Positions 1 through 8,391 of a stretch of 36,991 nt of DNA are shown here, piece by piece; position 1 is the first letter of the stretch, and every line of letters starts with the position of its first letter. This DNA comes from Actinomycetes bacterium. GTDB taxonomy: Bacteria; Actinomycetota; Actinomycetes; S36-B12; UBA10799. Location: assembly GCA_029779995.1 (NCBI GenBank), contig JAKOZM010000178.1:1-36991 (forward strand), in the 5' to 3' direction. The translations under genes were made by a program, and so were the position numbers. The notes below the pieces were generated by a model. That model was given only the letters and a program-made list of their open reading frames with translations. It was not told the DNA's origin and searched no databases.

Positions 1-134
1 TGGTACACCTGATGCAACGCCACCAGCTGTTGGGCGTGGATGAACCCGATCATCGCCTCCGCGGCCTTCGCCACCTCGAGCGGGTCACCGTCGGGCAGCA
101 TCGCCTCCCACGCCGCAACCATCAATTGATCCAT
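1..134 (-). CDS. Partial N-terminus, possible DUF222/HNH endonuclease-type protein
   Basis: Only the first 44 codons are present; the gene runs off the left edge. The reading starts MDQLMVAAWEAMLP and continues with an amphipathic helix ending FIHAQQLVALHQVY. Such an Ala/Glu-rich helical start with an 'AQQL.AL' segment resembles the N-terminus of actinobacterial DUF222/HNH endonuclease proteins, but this is a weak resemblance. The ATG at 134 is preceded at six nucleotides by TACCAT, a good -10 box, so a leaderless mRNA starting on this ATG is likely. It diverges from dnaX. A different helical protein is quite possible. Confidence 0.45.
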   Translation of the reverse strand, partial: MDQLMVAAWEAMLPDGDPLEVAKAAEAMIGFIHAQQLVALHQVY

Positions 135-140
135 ACCCCA

Positions 141-146
141 ATGGTA
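141..146 (-). promoter_or_regulatory. -10 box of a leaderless promoter for the left-edge gene
   Basis: TACCAT on the minus strand ends six nucleotides before the ATG at 134. This matches the TANNNT plus 6-7 nt geometry of leaderless actinobacterial transcripts. No Shine-Dalgarno sequence is seen. Confidence 0.45.
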
Positions 147-365
147 GAACGCACGTACGACAAAACAGTCCGCCCAACAAGTACTGTGGACAGACACGAG
201 CACAACCCACAAACCTCAGGACGACACATCAAGGCCCGGCGCGCCTCGCACGCAGCACGGGATGGACGAGGGGTGGCGCTCGTCGCTCAACCCTTTCGGG
301 CAGGGGAAGACGATCATTTGGGCGGCGACTGGGGAGAACCGTGCTCGCCTGTCCGACCCGCGCCG

Positions 366-371
366 TAGTCT
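366..371 (+). promoter_or_regulatory. -10 box of a leaderless promoter for dnaX
   Basis: TAGTCT ends six nucleotides before the GTG start of dnaX at 378, and no Shine-Dalgarno sequence precedes that codon. The interval 147-365 between the divergent genes holds no other feature I can support; I looked in particular for the SRP RNA gene, which often lies here, and its conserved core is absent. Confidence 0.5.
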
Positions 372-377
372 GGGGCA

Positions 378-2210
378 GTGGCACTCGCCCTCTACCGGAA
401 GTACCGACCAGGCCGCTTCGATGACGTCATAGGACAAGAGCACGTCACGGAGCCCTTGAAGCGCGCCATCGACAGCGACCGCGTGCATCACGCCTACCTG
501 TTCTCCGGTCCGCGCGGGTGCGGCAAGACGTCCAGCGCTCGTATCCTCGCCCGGAGTCTCAACTGCGAGAAGGGGCCGACGTGCGAGCCGTGTGGGGAAT
601 GTGACTCGTGTGTCGCCTTGGCCCCCAACGGGTCGGGCAGCCTCGACGTGATCGAGATGGATGCTGCCACCCATGGCCTGGTCGATGATGCCCGGGAACT
701 GCGAGAGCGCGCCATGTTCGTCCCCGCGCAGAGCCGGTACAAGATCTACATCATCGACGAGGCCCATCAGCTGGGGCCCGGCGCCGCCAATGCCCTGCTC
801 AAGCTGATCGAGGAACCTCCGGAGCATGTCCGATTCGTCTTCGCGACGACGGAGCCGGACAAGATCATCGGGACGATCCGTTCTCGGACCCACCATTACG
901 CTTTCCGCCTCGTCCCGGCCCGCACCTTGGCCAAACACCTCGCCGGCGTGTGCGCCGCTGAGGGCGTTCCAGCCGAGCCTGCGGCGCTGGCCCTGGTCGC
1001 CCGGGCCGGAGAGGGCAGCGTCCGGGACTCCATGTCCATCCTGGGACAACTTGTCTCCGGGACGGGCCCAGACGGTCTGACCTACGAGACCGCCGTGCAG
1101 CAACTCGGTGTCACCGACGCCTCGCTGCTCGATGATGTGACGCTGGCCATCGCGGCCGGAGACGTGGCCCGGCTGTTCGTGCGGATCGGTGACGTGGTGG
1201 ATTCCGGCCATGACCCCCGCCGATTCGTCACCGACCTGCTCGAACGCTTCCGCGATCTGCTGGTCCTGCACGTCCTGGGTGTGGACAAGGCGGCGCAGCT
1301 CGTGGACCTCCCCGAGGACCGGCTGCCCGAGCTGCACGAGACGGCGCAGGGTTTCGGCCGGATGGAACTCAACCGCATCGCGGACGCCCTGTCCGACGCG
1401 TTGAGCGAACTGCGCGGCGCGACGGCACCCCGGCTGCACCTGGAGCTGTTGATGTCCGAGGTCTGCCTGCCGGCCGGCGCGAACGACCAGTTGGATCTAC
1501 TGGCCCGCCTGGACCGGCTCGAGCGCCGCCTGGAGACCGTGGCGGGGCGTGCTGCCGCGGCACCGGTACCGGCCCCCGCGCCACCAGCGCAGCGGCCGGT
1601 TGCCCCCACGGCAGGCCCACCCCCTGACGCACCGACGCCGAAGGTCCCACCGGCTGCAGGCGGGCGCCGGGCGCCGGGCCCACCACCAGCCTCCGGCTCG
1701 CGACAGCCCCCGACCCGTCCCCAGCCCTCCTCCCCCGCGACTGCCCCCCCGGCCGCACACCTCAGTCTGGTTCCTCCGGACAAAGCCCCGACTGACGTGC
1801 TGCTGGACAAGGTTCTGGCGCTGTGGCCGCGCGTCCTGGACCGTGTGCGAGAGAACTCCCGGGTTGCCTTCCTGCTGGTCCGCGACACCCGGCCCGTCTC
1901 ACTGAGCAACAGCATCCTGACGCTGACCCAGGCCAATTCCGGGGCCATGGCCGCCTTCACCCAGGGCGGGCACGCGGAGCGGGTCCGGCAGGCGATTCTG
2001 GATGAGCTCAAACTCGACCTGACGGTTGAGATGACCCTCGGTGATGCGCCGCCACCCAGTGCGTCCAAGGTCCCGCCACCCGAGCCGGAACCCGAGGACG
2101 ACCTGCCCAGCGAGGACGACGAGGCGATCGTCTCGACAGCCGAGTCAGGTCTCGAGCTCCTCCAGCGTGAGTTGGGTGCCCGCAAGATCACTGAGTTCGA
2201 GGCCGAGTAG
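378..2210 (+). CDS. dnaX: DNA polymerase III subunit gamma/tau
   Basis: Clamp-loader ATPase that loads the beta sliding clamp and ties the polymerase cores together at the replication fork. The AAA+ domain shows Walker A GPRGCGKT (residues 44-51), a zinc-binding cysteine cluster (C63, C69, C72, C75, C78) and Walker B with DEAH (127-130). The clamp-loader core is followed by a Pro/Ala-rich linker (about 395-465), a tau-type C-terminal domain and an acidic tail. At 610 residues it is a normal actinobacterial tau-like length. I see no evident slippery heptamer for a shorter gamma form. The start is GTG 378, which gives [11 protein letters not shown], the usual N-terminus, behind a leaderless -10 box. 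recR follows after 2 bp, so the two are co-transcribed. The usual ybaB/ebfC gene between them is absent. Confidence 0.97.
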   Translation: MALALYRKYRPGRFDDVIGQEHVTEPLKRAIDSDRVHHAYLFSGPRGCGKTSSARILARSLNCEKGPTCEPCGECDSCVALAPNGSGSLDVIEMDAATHGLVDDARELRERAMFVPAQSRYKIYIIDEAHQLGPGAANALLKLIEEPPEHVRFVFATTEPDKIIGTIRSRTHHYAFRLVPARTLAKHLAGVCAAEGVPAEPAALALVARAGEGSVRDSMSILGQLVSGTGPDGLTYETAVQQLGVTDASLLDDVTLAIAAGDVARLFVRIGDVVDSGHDPRRFVTDLLERFRDLLVLHVLGVDKAAQLVDLPEDRLPELHETAQGFGRMELNRIADALSDALSELRGATAPRLHLELLMSEVCLPAGANDQLDLLARLDRLERRLETVAGRAAAAPVPAPAPPAQRPVAPTAGPPPDAPTPKVPPAAGGRRAPGPPPASGSRQPPTRPQPSSPATAPPAAHLSLVPPDKAPTDVLLDKVLALWPRVLDRVRENSRVAFLLVRDTRPVSLSNSILTLTQANSGAMAAFTQGGHAERVRQAILDELKLDLTVEMTLGDAPPPSASKVPPPEPEPEDDLPSEDDEAIVSTAESGLELLQRELGARKITEFEAE

Positions 2211-2212
2211 GC

Positions 2213-2824
2213 ATGTACCTGACGTCTTACGAAGGCGCGCTCCAGGAGTTGATCGACCGCCTGCAGCGCCTCCCGGCGGTCGGGCCCAAAGGTGCACAGC
2301 GCATCGCCTACTACCTGCTCGAGGCCGAGCGCGAGGACGTCGAGGCACTGGCCACCGCCCTGCTCGCCGTCAAGGATCGGCTCAGCGTCTGTCGTGTGTG
2401 CCACAACACCGCCGAGGGTGAGTTGTGCCGGATCTGTCGTGATGACACTCGTGATCCCACGGTGCTGTGCGTTGTGGAGGAGCCGAAGGATGTCATCGCG
2501 ATCGAGCGGACGCGGGAGTTCACCGGCAAGTACCACGTGCTGGGCGGAGTGCTGGACCCCATGCGCGGCATCGGACCAGACCAGTTGACCATCACTTCCC
2601 TCTTCGCACGATTGTCGGACGGGACGGTGACGGAGGTCATCCTGGCGACCGACCCGAACACCGAGGGTGAGGCCACCGCTGCGTATCTGGGACGGCAACT
2701 GGCGTTGATCGGTGTGACAGTGACACGGTTGGCCAGTGGCCTACCCATGGGGGGCGATCTTGAACTGGCCGACGAAGTGACGCTCGGACGAGCATTCGCA
2801 GGACGAAGGAGGATCGATGAGTGA
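2213..2824 (+). CDS. recR: Recombination mediator protein RecR
   Basis: RecR works with RecO and RecF to load RecA on gapped DNA. The protein has 203 residues, the standard length. It has an N-terminal helix-hairpin-helix ([16 protein letters not shown], about 17-32), a four-cysteine zinc finger (C60, C63, C72, C75) and a Toprim domain with VVEEPKD (about 87-93) and [12 protein letters not shown] (about 145-156). The typical C-terminus [23 protein letters not shown] is intact. It begins 2 bp after dnaX and its stop overlaps the next gene by 8 bp, consistent with one operon of dnaX, recR and the DUF5063 gene. Confidence 0.97.
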   Translation: MYLTSYEGALQELIDRLQRLPAVGPKGAQRIAYYLLEAEREDVEALATALLAVKDRLSVCRVCHNTAEGELCRICRDDTRDPTVLCVVEEPKDVIAIERTREFTGKYHVLGGVLDPMRGIGPDQLTITSLFARLSDGTVTEVILATDPNTEGEATAAYLGRQLALIGVTVTRLASGLPMGGDLELADEVTLGRAFAGRRRIDE

Positions 2825-3395
2825 CCTACCCGGCGATGAGGTGGCCCTGACCGCAGCGGCCACCCCTGAGGACTCCGTGGCTGAGCAGCTGTGCAACGAC
2901 CTGGCCAGCGGTGTCCAGGAGTTCATCCGGGCTGTGGAGGTCGTCGCCGCGGGCGCCCTGCAGGACACGGCCATCTCCGTATTACTGATCCACACCGCGG
3001 AGTTGGCCGCGCGCGGAGCCCGGCTGGGTGCGCTCACCGACATCGTGCCGGAGGGCCGCTACGAGCCGGACAACGGCCTCGAGCCGGAGGTGGACGCCCT
3101 GCGGATGCGTCTCGCGGAGGTCTTCGCCCACGCAGACACCTACCACTCGGTGGACGACCCGTATTTCCCGGCGCCGGAGATCGTGGAGTCGAGCCTGTCG
3201 TCCGATCTCAGCGGCATCGTCAGCGACCTGCTGCACGGTCTGGGGCACTACCAGGCAGGCCGGTCGATCGAAGCTCTGTGGTGGTGGCAGTACGCCTATC
3301 TGTCGAGCTGGGGTGAAGAGGTCCTCAACGCTCAGGCCGCTCTGCGGTCACTGGTGGCGCATCTGCGTCTGGATCTGGAGTCACAGGTCGGCTGA
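2817..3395 (+). CDS. DUF5063 domain-containing protein
   Basis: A 192-residue soluble protein of unknown function. The central and C-terminal region, with HSVDDPYFP (about 109-117), [14 protein letters not shown] and [25 protein letters not shown], is characteristic of DUF5063, a family that commonly follows recR in Actinobacteria. The start ATG 2817 overlaps the recR stop and has a strong Shine-Dalgarno (GAAGGAGG, 2805-2812). The last 71 nt overlap the 3' end of the convergent YheT-like gene, so the two transcripts are antisense to each other there. Its conserved position suggests a link to repair or replication, but no function can be read from the sequence. Confidence 0.85.
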   Translation: MSDLPGDEVALTAAATPEDSVAEQLCNDLASGVQEFIRAVEVVAAGALQDTAISVLLIHTAELAARGARLGALTDIVPEGRYEPDNGLEPEVDALRMRLAEVFAHADTYHSVDDPYFPAPEIVESSLSSDLSGIVSDLLHGLGHYQAGRSIEALWWWQYAYLSSWGEEVLNAQAALRSLVAHLRLDLESQVG

Positions 3396-4314
3396 CCCGG
3401 GTCAGGAAGTCCACGATCACCGGCACGTACCACGGCACTTGACCCTGCCCGTGGAAACCGACATGGCCACCATGCTCGGTGAGGATGAGGTCCACCGTGG
3501 GCAACGCCTCCCAATCGATGAGCTCGTACGGTCCCACGGGAATCATCGGGTCGTCCTTGGCATGGATCACCAGCAGCGGCACCTCCACCTGGGGCAAGAA
3601 GCGCTGGCTGGAATTGACCGCGTAGTACTGCGCCGCGTCACGCCAGCCGTGCCGGGGGGCGGTGATCGCGCTGTCGAAATCCGGGATCGTCTTGGCTGCC
3701 AACACCGCTTGCCGTTCCTCCGGCGTGTACCGAGCGCCCGGCCGTAGCACCTCGTCTTTGAGCCGGCCCACCAGGAACTTCTCGTACAGCCCGAACATCC
3801 TGCGGTGAAGGTGCTCGGCCCCGACCGTCAGGTCCAGCGGCGCCGACACCGAAACCCCCGCAAGTACCCCCGGCGTGTGCTCTCCCAGCAATTTGATCGT
3901 GGCGTTCGCGCCCAGCGAGTACCCGACCACGGCCGTTGGTCGGCCGATCCAGTCGACCACCGTGCACAGATCCTGGGTCTTGCCCCCGTGATACATCCCG
4001 GCGCAGTACTGTCCTGAGACTCCCGCCCCCCGCAAGTCGACCCGCGCGACGGGGAACCCCGCCGCCAGCAGCCCCGCTGCGGTCACGCGCACATAGTCCG
4101 ATTCGGCGCTCCCGCCGAGCCCGTGGACGAGCAGAACCGTGGGCAGGTCCGCTGCACCGTCATTGCTGAAAACCGCCAACCGGTCGCCGTCGCCGAGATC
4201 GACGAGGTCCATCCGCGATGCCGGCAGCGTCACCCGTGGGGGCAGGATGCGGCTGCGTGTGGTCTGCAAATGGTGGTTGCGCCAGCCACGGCGAGGAATG
4301 AACTCGGTACTCAC
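3325..4314 (-). CDS. YheT-family alpha/beta hydrolase
   Basis: A 329-residue alpha/beta hydrolase of the YheT/COG0429 type; substrates of the family are poorly defined, with esterase or lipase-like activity on acyl esters reported for relatives. Visible elements are the N-terminal 'GWRNHHLQTTRSRILPP' typical of YheT, oxyanion region HGLGG (64-68), nucleophile elbow GYSLGAN with S133, acid loop IHAKDDPMIP (D254/D255) and catalytic EHGGHVGF (H284). No signal peptide. The start is GTG 4314; no clear Shine-Dalgarno or leaderless -10 box supports it, so the exact start is uncertain. The last codons after about residue 306 form a Pro/Asp-rich tail encoded antisense to the DUF5063 gene. Confidence 0.85.
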   Translation of the reverse strand: MSTEFIPRRGWRNHHLQTTRSRILPPRVTLPASRMDLVDLGDGDRLAVFSNDGAADLPTVLLVHGLGGSAESDYVRVTAAGLLAAGFPVARVDLRGAGVSGQYCAGMYHGGKTQDLCTVVDWIGRPTAVVGYSLGANATIKLLGEHTPGVLAGVSVSAPLDLTVGAEHLHRRMFGLYEKFLVGRLKDEVLRPGARYTPEERQAVLAAKTIPDFDSAITAPRHGWRDAAQYYAVNSSQRFLPQVEVPLLVIHAKDDPMIPVGPYELIDWEALPTVDLILTEHGGHVGFHGQGQVPWYVPVIVDFLTRVSRPVTPDPDADAPPVTAERPER

Positions 4315-4422
4315 AGCATCAGCCAGCGTCGTGCCACCCCCTCAGTATTCCCGCATACTCGCCCAGCGCACGAGGCGTACGCCGGTCGTGTTTCGTCGTA
4401 CGCTGAAGACTAGGAGGCGACA

Positions 4423-4848
4423 GTGTCAGCAATCGTGTGGCTCATTGCAGCGGTGCTGCTGGGCATTCTCGAGGTCTTGAGCCTCGACTTCGTGCTCATC
4501 ATGCTGGCCGCCGGTGCCCTCGCGGGAGCGGGCGCCGCGGCTCTGGGCGCCCCGTTGATCGTCCAAGCCGGAGTCGCCGCCGGCGTGGCCGTCGTGGGCA
4601 TTTTTGCGGTGCGTCCTATCGCCTTGCGCCATCTGCGCTCCGGCCCCGCCGCCTTGACAGGGGTGGATGCTTTGATCGGGCAGAAGGTCGCTGTGCTCGA
4701 AGAGGTGACACCGAGCGCTGGACGGGTCAAACTCAGCGGTGAGATCTGGTCGGCGCAACTTGAGGAGGGATGGGACACCCTGCCCGCCGACAGTACAGGG
4801 ACCGTCGTTGAAATCCGCGGAGCGACCGCCATCATCCGCCCGTACTGA
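4423..4848 (+). CDS. NfeD-like membrane protein
   Basis: A 141-residue membrane protein with hydrophobic helices at about 3-20, 24-45 and 47-65, then a soluble C-terminal OB-fold domain (about 80-141, from ALIGQKVAVLEEV to TVVEIRGATAIIRPY). This is the short NfeD type, which partners SPFH/stomatin proteins in membrane microdomains. The partner is the next gene, 9 bp downstream. The start is GTG 4423 with AGGAGG at 4412-4417 as Shine-Dalgarno. Confidence 0.88.
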   Translation: MSAIVWLIAAVLLGILEVLSLDFVLIMLAAGALAGAGAAALGAPLIVQAGVAAGVAVVGIFAVRPIALRHLRSGPAALTGVDALIGQKVAVLEEVTPSAGRVKLSGEIWSAQLEEGWDTLPADSTGTVVEIRGATAIIRPY

Positions 4849-4857
4849 GGAGAAGCC

Positions 4858-5748
4858 ATGACCGGACCCATTGCCGGAGTCGTTGTTGTACTGCTCGTTC
4901 TGCTCTTCATCGTGATCGTGCTGGCCAAGACGGTCCGGATCGTGCCGCAGGCGCAGGCCTGCGTGGTCGAGCGGCTCGGCCGGTACAGCCGCACCCTGCA
5001 CGCCGGGCTGCACATTCTGATCCCCTTCATCGACCGGATCACGTCGCGTTTGGACCTGCGCGAGCAGGTGGTGACTTTCCAGCCGCAGCCGGTCATCACT
5101 GAGGACAACCTGGTTGTGAGCATCGATTCGGTCATCTACTTCCAGGTGACTGATCCCAAGGCAGCGACCTACGAGATCCAGAACTACATCTGGGGTGTTG
5201 AGCAGTTGACCGTCACCACCTTGCGCAACGTGGTCGGCAGCATGGACCTCGAGGCGACGCTCACCTCACGTGACTCCATCAACAGCCAGTTGCGCGGTGT
5301 CCTCGACGAGGCGACCGGCAAGTGGGGGATCCGCGTGAACCGCGTGGAGCTCAAGGCCATCGATCCGCCGCCCAGCGTGCAGGAGTCGATGGAGAAGCAG
5401 ATGCGTGCCGAGCGTGACCGGCGCGCCGCGATCCTCACAGCCGAGGGCGTGAAGCAGTCCCAGATCCTCACCGCCCAAGGTGAGCGGGAAGCGGCCATCC
5501 TGCAAGCCCAGGGTGAGCAGCAAGCGGCCATCCTGCGTGCCGACGGTGAGGCGCAGGCCGTGGCGATGGTCTTCGGGGCGATCCACACCGCCGACCCCGA
5601 CCCCAAACTGCTGGCCTACCAGTACCTGCAGGCGCTCCCGCAGATCGCTGCCGGCGACTCGAACAAGGTGTGGGTCGTGCCTGCGGAGTTGACCGCTGCC
5701 CTGGAGAGTTTCAGCAGCGCCTTCAAGCGGGACACCCCCAACACCTAA
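4858..5748 (+). CDS. SPFH/band-7 protein (paraslipin/QmcA type)
   Basis: A 296-residue stomatin-like membrane scaffold. It has one N-terminal transmembrane helix (about 5-23), then the SPFH domain starting VRIVPQAQACVVERLGRYS and running through ITEDNLVVSIDSVIYFQVTD to about residue 190. A C-terminal Glu/Gln/Ala-rich coiled coil follows, built from a repeated ILxAxGExxAA unit (about 195-240). Family members oligomerise under the membrane and organise microdomains; with the preceding NfeD gene this is the classic pair. The stop TAA overlaps the stop of the convergent lipoprotein gene. Confidence 0.92.
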   Translation: MTGPIAGVVVVLLVLLFIVIVLAKTVRIVPQAQACVVERLGRYSRTLHAGLHILIPFIDRITSRLDLREQVVTFQPQPVITEDNLVVSIDSVIYFQVTDPKAATYEIQNYIWGVEQLTVTTLRNVVGSMDLEATLTSRDSINSQLRGVLDEATGKWGIRVNRVELKAIDPPPSVQESMEKQMRAERDRRAAILTAEGVKQSQILTAQGEREAAILQAQGEQQAAILRADGEAQAVAMVFGAIHTADPDPKLLAYQYLQALPQIAAGDSNKVWVVPAELTAALESFSSAFKRDTPNT

Positions 5749-6638
5749 GGGGCCAGCGTGTACTGCTGGAAGAACTCCCACATGAGGGTGCTGGCAGTCA
5801 CGGACTGTGTGGTCTTGCCCAGCGTCGGCTCGATGGCATCGGCCACGAAGGGTGACGCCCCCGGCCAGGTATGACCGGCGCCCTGCACGCGGTAGAACTT
5901 CACATCGGCGTTGTCCGTGCAGGCGGCCCACTCGGTCAACCGCACATCGCCACCGATGCGCTCGACCGAATCGGTCTGGCACCCGTTGTGGTTGGCCCAG
6001 TCGCGCATCGCCGCAGGCACCGCCGGAAGGTCGAACGCCTCCGTCTCGCCCTGTGGCTGGCCTCCCCGGAAGGGCACGACGGGGTCCTTCGTGCCGTGGA
6101 AGTAGATGATGGGCGCCGGTGCTGCCTTTTCGCACGGCGGCGCGAACAGGGTCAGTGCGACTCCCCCGAAGGCCGCGAACTTGCGGTCGGGGGCGCAGGC
6201 CAGTGCGAATGTCAGCGCTGATCCCATGGACATCCCCGACGCGTAGAGCCGGCTCGGATCAGCGCAGGGCACAGCGTCATAGACAGCCTTGAGGTAGTCG
6301 GCGTCGGTGCCCCCCAGGATGTCCCAGCGCCCATCCACGGCATTCGGCGCGACGACGATGAACCGTCCTGCTTCAGCCACCTGGTCGAAACCGGTCAGCA
6401 GCAGCTGCTGCTGGGCGTTCGAGCCCCGGCCGTGGAACGTGAAAACGACCGGCGAAGGGTTCTGCACCTCCCGGGGAATGTGCAGCAGGAAGGAGCGCTT
6501 CCCGACCTTGACCTCACGGGTGCCACTGGCGCCGGCGTCGCACGGGGCCGGTGTCGGCGACGGACTGGCTTCGGTGCCTGAAGAGCATGCGGCGAGAACG
6601 AGGGCGGCGATCAGCAGGAGGGACCTCTTCACACGCAT
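5745..6638 (-). CDS. Secreted PHB depolymerase/feruloyl esterase-like lipoprotein (LpqC-like)
   Basis: A 297-residue alpha/beta hydrolase exported as a lipoprotein. The N-terminus MRVKRSLLLIAALVLAACSS is a signal peptide with lipobox LAAC (Cys 18), followed by a Ser/Thr/Pro linker. The hydrolase part shows VVFTFHGRGSN (oxyanion region, about 63-73), nucleophile elbow ASGMSMGSALT (about 153-163), IIYFHGTKDPVVPF (acid loop) and GAGHTWPG (catalytic His), as in the polyhydroxybutyrate depolymerase/LpqC family. It probably cleaves esters outside the cell; the natural substrate is unknown. The paired cysteines in the mature part (CDAGAS, CADPS, CAPD, CEKA, CQTD, CTDN) fit an exported disulfide-bonded enzyme. 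Confidence 0.85.
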   Translation of the reverse strand: MRVKRSLLLIAALVLAACSSGTEASPSPTPAPCDAGASGTREVKVGKRSFLLHIPREVQNPSPVVFTFHGRGSNAQQQLLLTGFDQVAEAGRFIVVAPNAVDGRWDILGGTDADYLKAVYDAVPCADPSRLYASGMSMGSALTFALACAPDRKFAAFGGVALTLFAPPCEKAAPAPIIYFHGTKDPVVPFRGGQPQGETEAFDLPAVPAAMRDWANHNGCQTDSVERIGGDVRLTEWAACTDNADVKFYRVQGAGHTWPGASPFVADAIEPTLGKTTQSVTASTLMWEFFQQYTLAP

Positions 6639-6681
6639 AAGTCTGGCGCACGCTCAGCCCAGCATGTGATTGCCTACCACA

Positions 6682-7650
6682 ATGAGCCAACTCGCCATGT
6701 TTGTCTCGGGGCTGCCCCAGCACCGCGTCACGACATTGACGCGCGAGCACGCCAGCGCCGTGGCCGACGTGGTAGGCGAGATGGAACTGTCCTACTTCGG
6801 CCGTTCGGAGACCAACCCACCTGAGATCATCGGAATGCTCAATGCGCCGGAACTGCGGGGCACTCAAGGGACCGCTGGTGTGTGGTCGCAGGGGCGGCTG
6901 GTGGCCGTCCTGCTGGCCTACGACGCCTTGGAACATGAGCAGGGCCTGTTCCTGGACGTGTTCGTGCGTCTGGCAGGGGATCGCCGGCAGATCATCGACC
7001 GAATGCTGTTGGCAGCACGAACCTACGCAGACTCACTGTCGGCGCGCCATGACTGCTGGCTGAAGTCGGACAACTTCGTCGGCGACACCGACATGGTGGC
7101 GGCATTGGCCGCCGACGGCTACCACCAACACCGTGAGTACCTGCGCATGCGGATCGACTTCACCGGACCTCCGCTGGTGCCCACCCTGCCGCCGGGTCTG
7201 CAGGCGAGCCCTATGACGGACGCCGACTGGCCCGCCATCCATGCCGTGCTGACGCGCGCGTTCCGTGACCACTACGACTCCCACCCACTGCCGCTGGACC
7301 TGTTCCAGGCAGGTTTGGACCGAGCAGTCAATGACATGCAGATGTGGCGGTTGATCTATGACGGTGCGGATCTGGTTGGCGTGCGGATCAGTAGTACGCG
7401 CTACGCGCCGCACGGCCTGGGCTATGTCGACTCCCTCGGCGTACTGCCGCAATACCGGGGGCGCGGGATCGCGACGTACCTTCTGCGTGATGCCTTCGCC
7501 ATGGATCAACGCGCCGGAATGGTGGGGACGGCCCTGCACTGTGATGCCACCAACCTCACCGGAGCCACGCGGTTGTACGAGGCGGTCGGGCTGCGGGAGG
7601 ATCAGCGCTACACGGCTTGGCGCGCCAGAATCGGGCATCCCGCGCGGTGA
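6682..7650 (+). CDS. Two-domain GNAT acetyltransferase
   Basis: About 322 residues with two GNAT folds in tandem. The N-terminal half (about 10-160) is degenerate; the C-terminal half carries a clear acetyl-CoA loop, LGVLPQYRGRGIATYLL, and the terminal beta strand ATRLYEAVGLREDQRYTAWR. The layout resembles mycothiol synthase-like MshD relatives and tandem GNAT proteins of Actinobacteria, but nothing identifies the acceptor. ATG 6682 is preferred; a TTG at 6670 would add four residues, and neither has a good Shine-Dalgarno. It diverges from the lipoprotein gene, 43 bp away. Confidence 0.85.
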   Translation: MSQLAMFVSGLPQHRVTTLTREHASAVADVVGEMELSYFGRSETNPPEIIGMLNAPELRGTQGTAGVWSQGRLVAVLLAYDALEHEQGLFLDVFVRLAGDRRQIIDRMLLAARTYADSLSARHDCWLKSDNFVGDTDMVAALAADGYHQHREYLRMRIDFTGPPLVPTLPPGLQASPMTDADWPAIHAVLTRAFRDHYDSHPLPLDLFQAGLDRAVNDMQMWRLIYDGADLVGVRISSTRYAPHGLGYVDSLGVLPQYRGRGIATYLLRDAFAMDQRAGMVGTALHCDATNLTGATRLYEAVGLREDQRYTAWRARIGHPAR

Positions 7651-7721
7651 CGGAGGTGACTGTTCGCCTACCCGTCGCCCAGCGTTCATGCGGGTATCTG
7701 CGAATTCAGATTCAGGTTAGG

Positions 7722-7727
7722 CACAAT
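7722..7727 (+). promoter_or_regulatory. -10 box of a leaderless promoter for the ArsC-like gene
   Basis: CACAAT (A at position 2, T at position 6) ends six nucleotides before ATG 7734. No ribosome binding site precedes that ATG, which supports a leaderless start here rather than the longer in-frame reading upstream. Confidence 0.4.
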
Positions 7728-7733
7728 CTACCC

Positions 7734-8381
7734 ATGACCCGTGACCCCCAGGTGGAAGTGCAATTGCGAAACGTGGTGGACGGCCTGGTGAACCACACCC
7801 AGGGCGCCATCCCCCGGCAGGATCTGTCGGCGCTCGTCGACCAGCTCTATGACGAGATGTCCGCAACCGCGACCATCCAGACGTTCCTGCCCGTGCTCGT
7901 GGGCAGAGCTGCCCTGGCGAAGGTGTCGGGATCAGTGCAGCAGGCTCAGGCCGATCTGCGGGATCGCCCCGAGGTACTCATCGTCTGCCAGGAGAATGCC
8001 GGGCGATCGCAGGCCGCCGCCGCCCTCTTCCGCCATTACGCACCGGGACTGCTGTTCGTGGAGTCGGCCGGCCTGATGCCCGCCGACCGCGTCCTGCCCG
8101 GCGTCGTGGACGCGCTGGCGGCCCATGGCGTGCACCTGATCGATGAGGCCAAAGCCCTCGAACCGGAGATGCTGCAGCGGTCCTCCCATCTCATCGTGAT
8201 CGGTGACGCCGACCTGGAGGGCACCCATTGGGACCTGCCCGTACTGGACGGCGCTTCACCGGCGGAGGTCGCCGACGTGCTGGTCGACATCGACCTGCGT
8301 GTGCGCGAGGCCCTGACCGAGTGGTTTCCGGACTTGGACCTCGCGCATCCCGTCATGCAGGGCGTGGCTGACCCCGTGTGA
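7734..8381 (+). CDS. ArsC-like low-molecular-weight phosphatase/arsenate reductase with helical N-terminal domain
   Basis: A 215-residue protein. Residues 1-75 form a three-helix domain ending ATIQTFLPVLVGRAALAKV, as found at the N-terminus of some actinobacterial arsenate reductases. Residues 78-210 are the low-molecular-weight phosphatase fold with P-loop VLIVCQENAGRSQAAAAL; C85 and R91 make the CX5R signature, and HWDLPVLDG supplies the downstream acidic loop. Reduction of arsenate or removal of phosphate from a protein are the family activities; the motif CQENAGRS is closest to arsenate reductase (usually C.HNAGRS). No arsR or arsenite exporter lies nearby, so the role is open. The reading frame extends upstream to 7617, but overlap with the GNAT gene and the -10 box favour ATG 7734. 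Confidence 0.75.
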   Translation: MTRDPQVEVQLRNVVDGLVNHTQGAIPRQDLSALVDQLYDEMSATATIQTFLPVLVGRAALAKVSGSVQQAQADLRDRPEVLIVCQENAGRSQAAAALFRHYAPGLLFVESAGLMPADRVLPGVVDALAAHGVHLIDEAKALEPEMLQRSSHLIVIGDADLEGTHWDLPVLDGASPAEVADVLVDIDLRVREALTEWFPDLDLAHPVMQGVADPV

Positions 8382-8391
8382 CGAAGGCGCG

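Noticed and set aside
147..365. SRP RNA (ffs) upstream of dnaX
   Set aside because: This is a common location, but the conserved GGAAG...GCAGC apical loop is not present in the interval on either strand.
1082..2698. 538-residue minus-strand ORF
   Set aside because: It is a shadow of dnaX and recR, which are confirmed by motifs; its composition (Ser/Arg/Gly-rich) is typical of antisense GC-rich frames.
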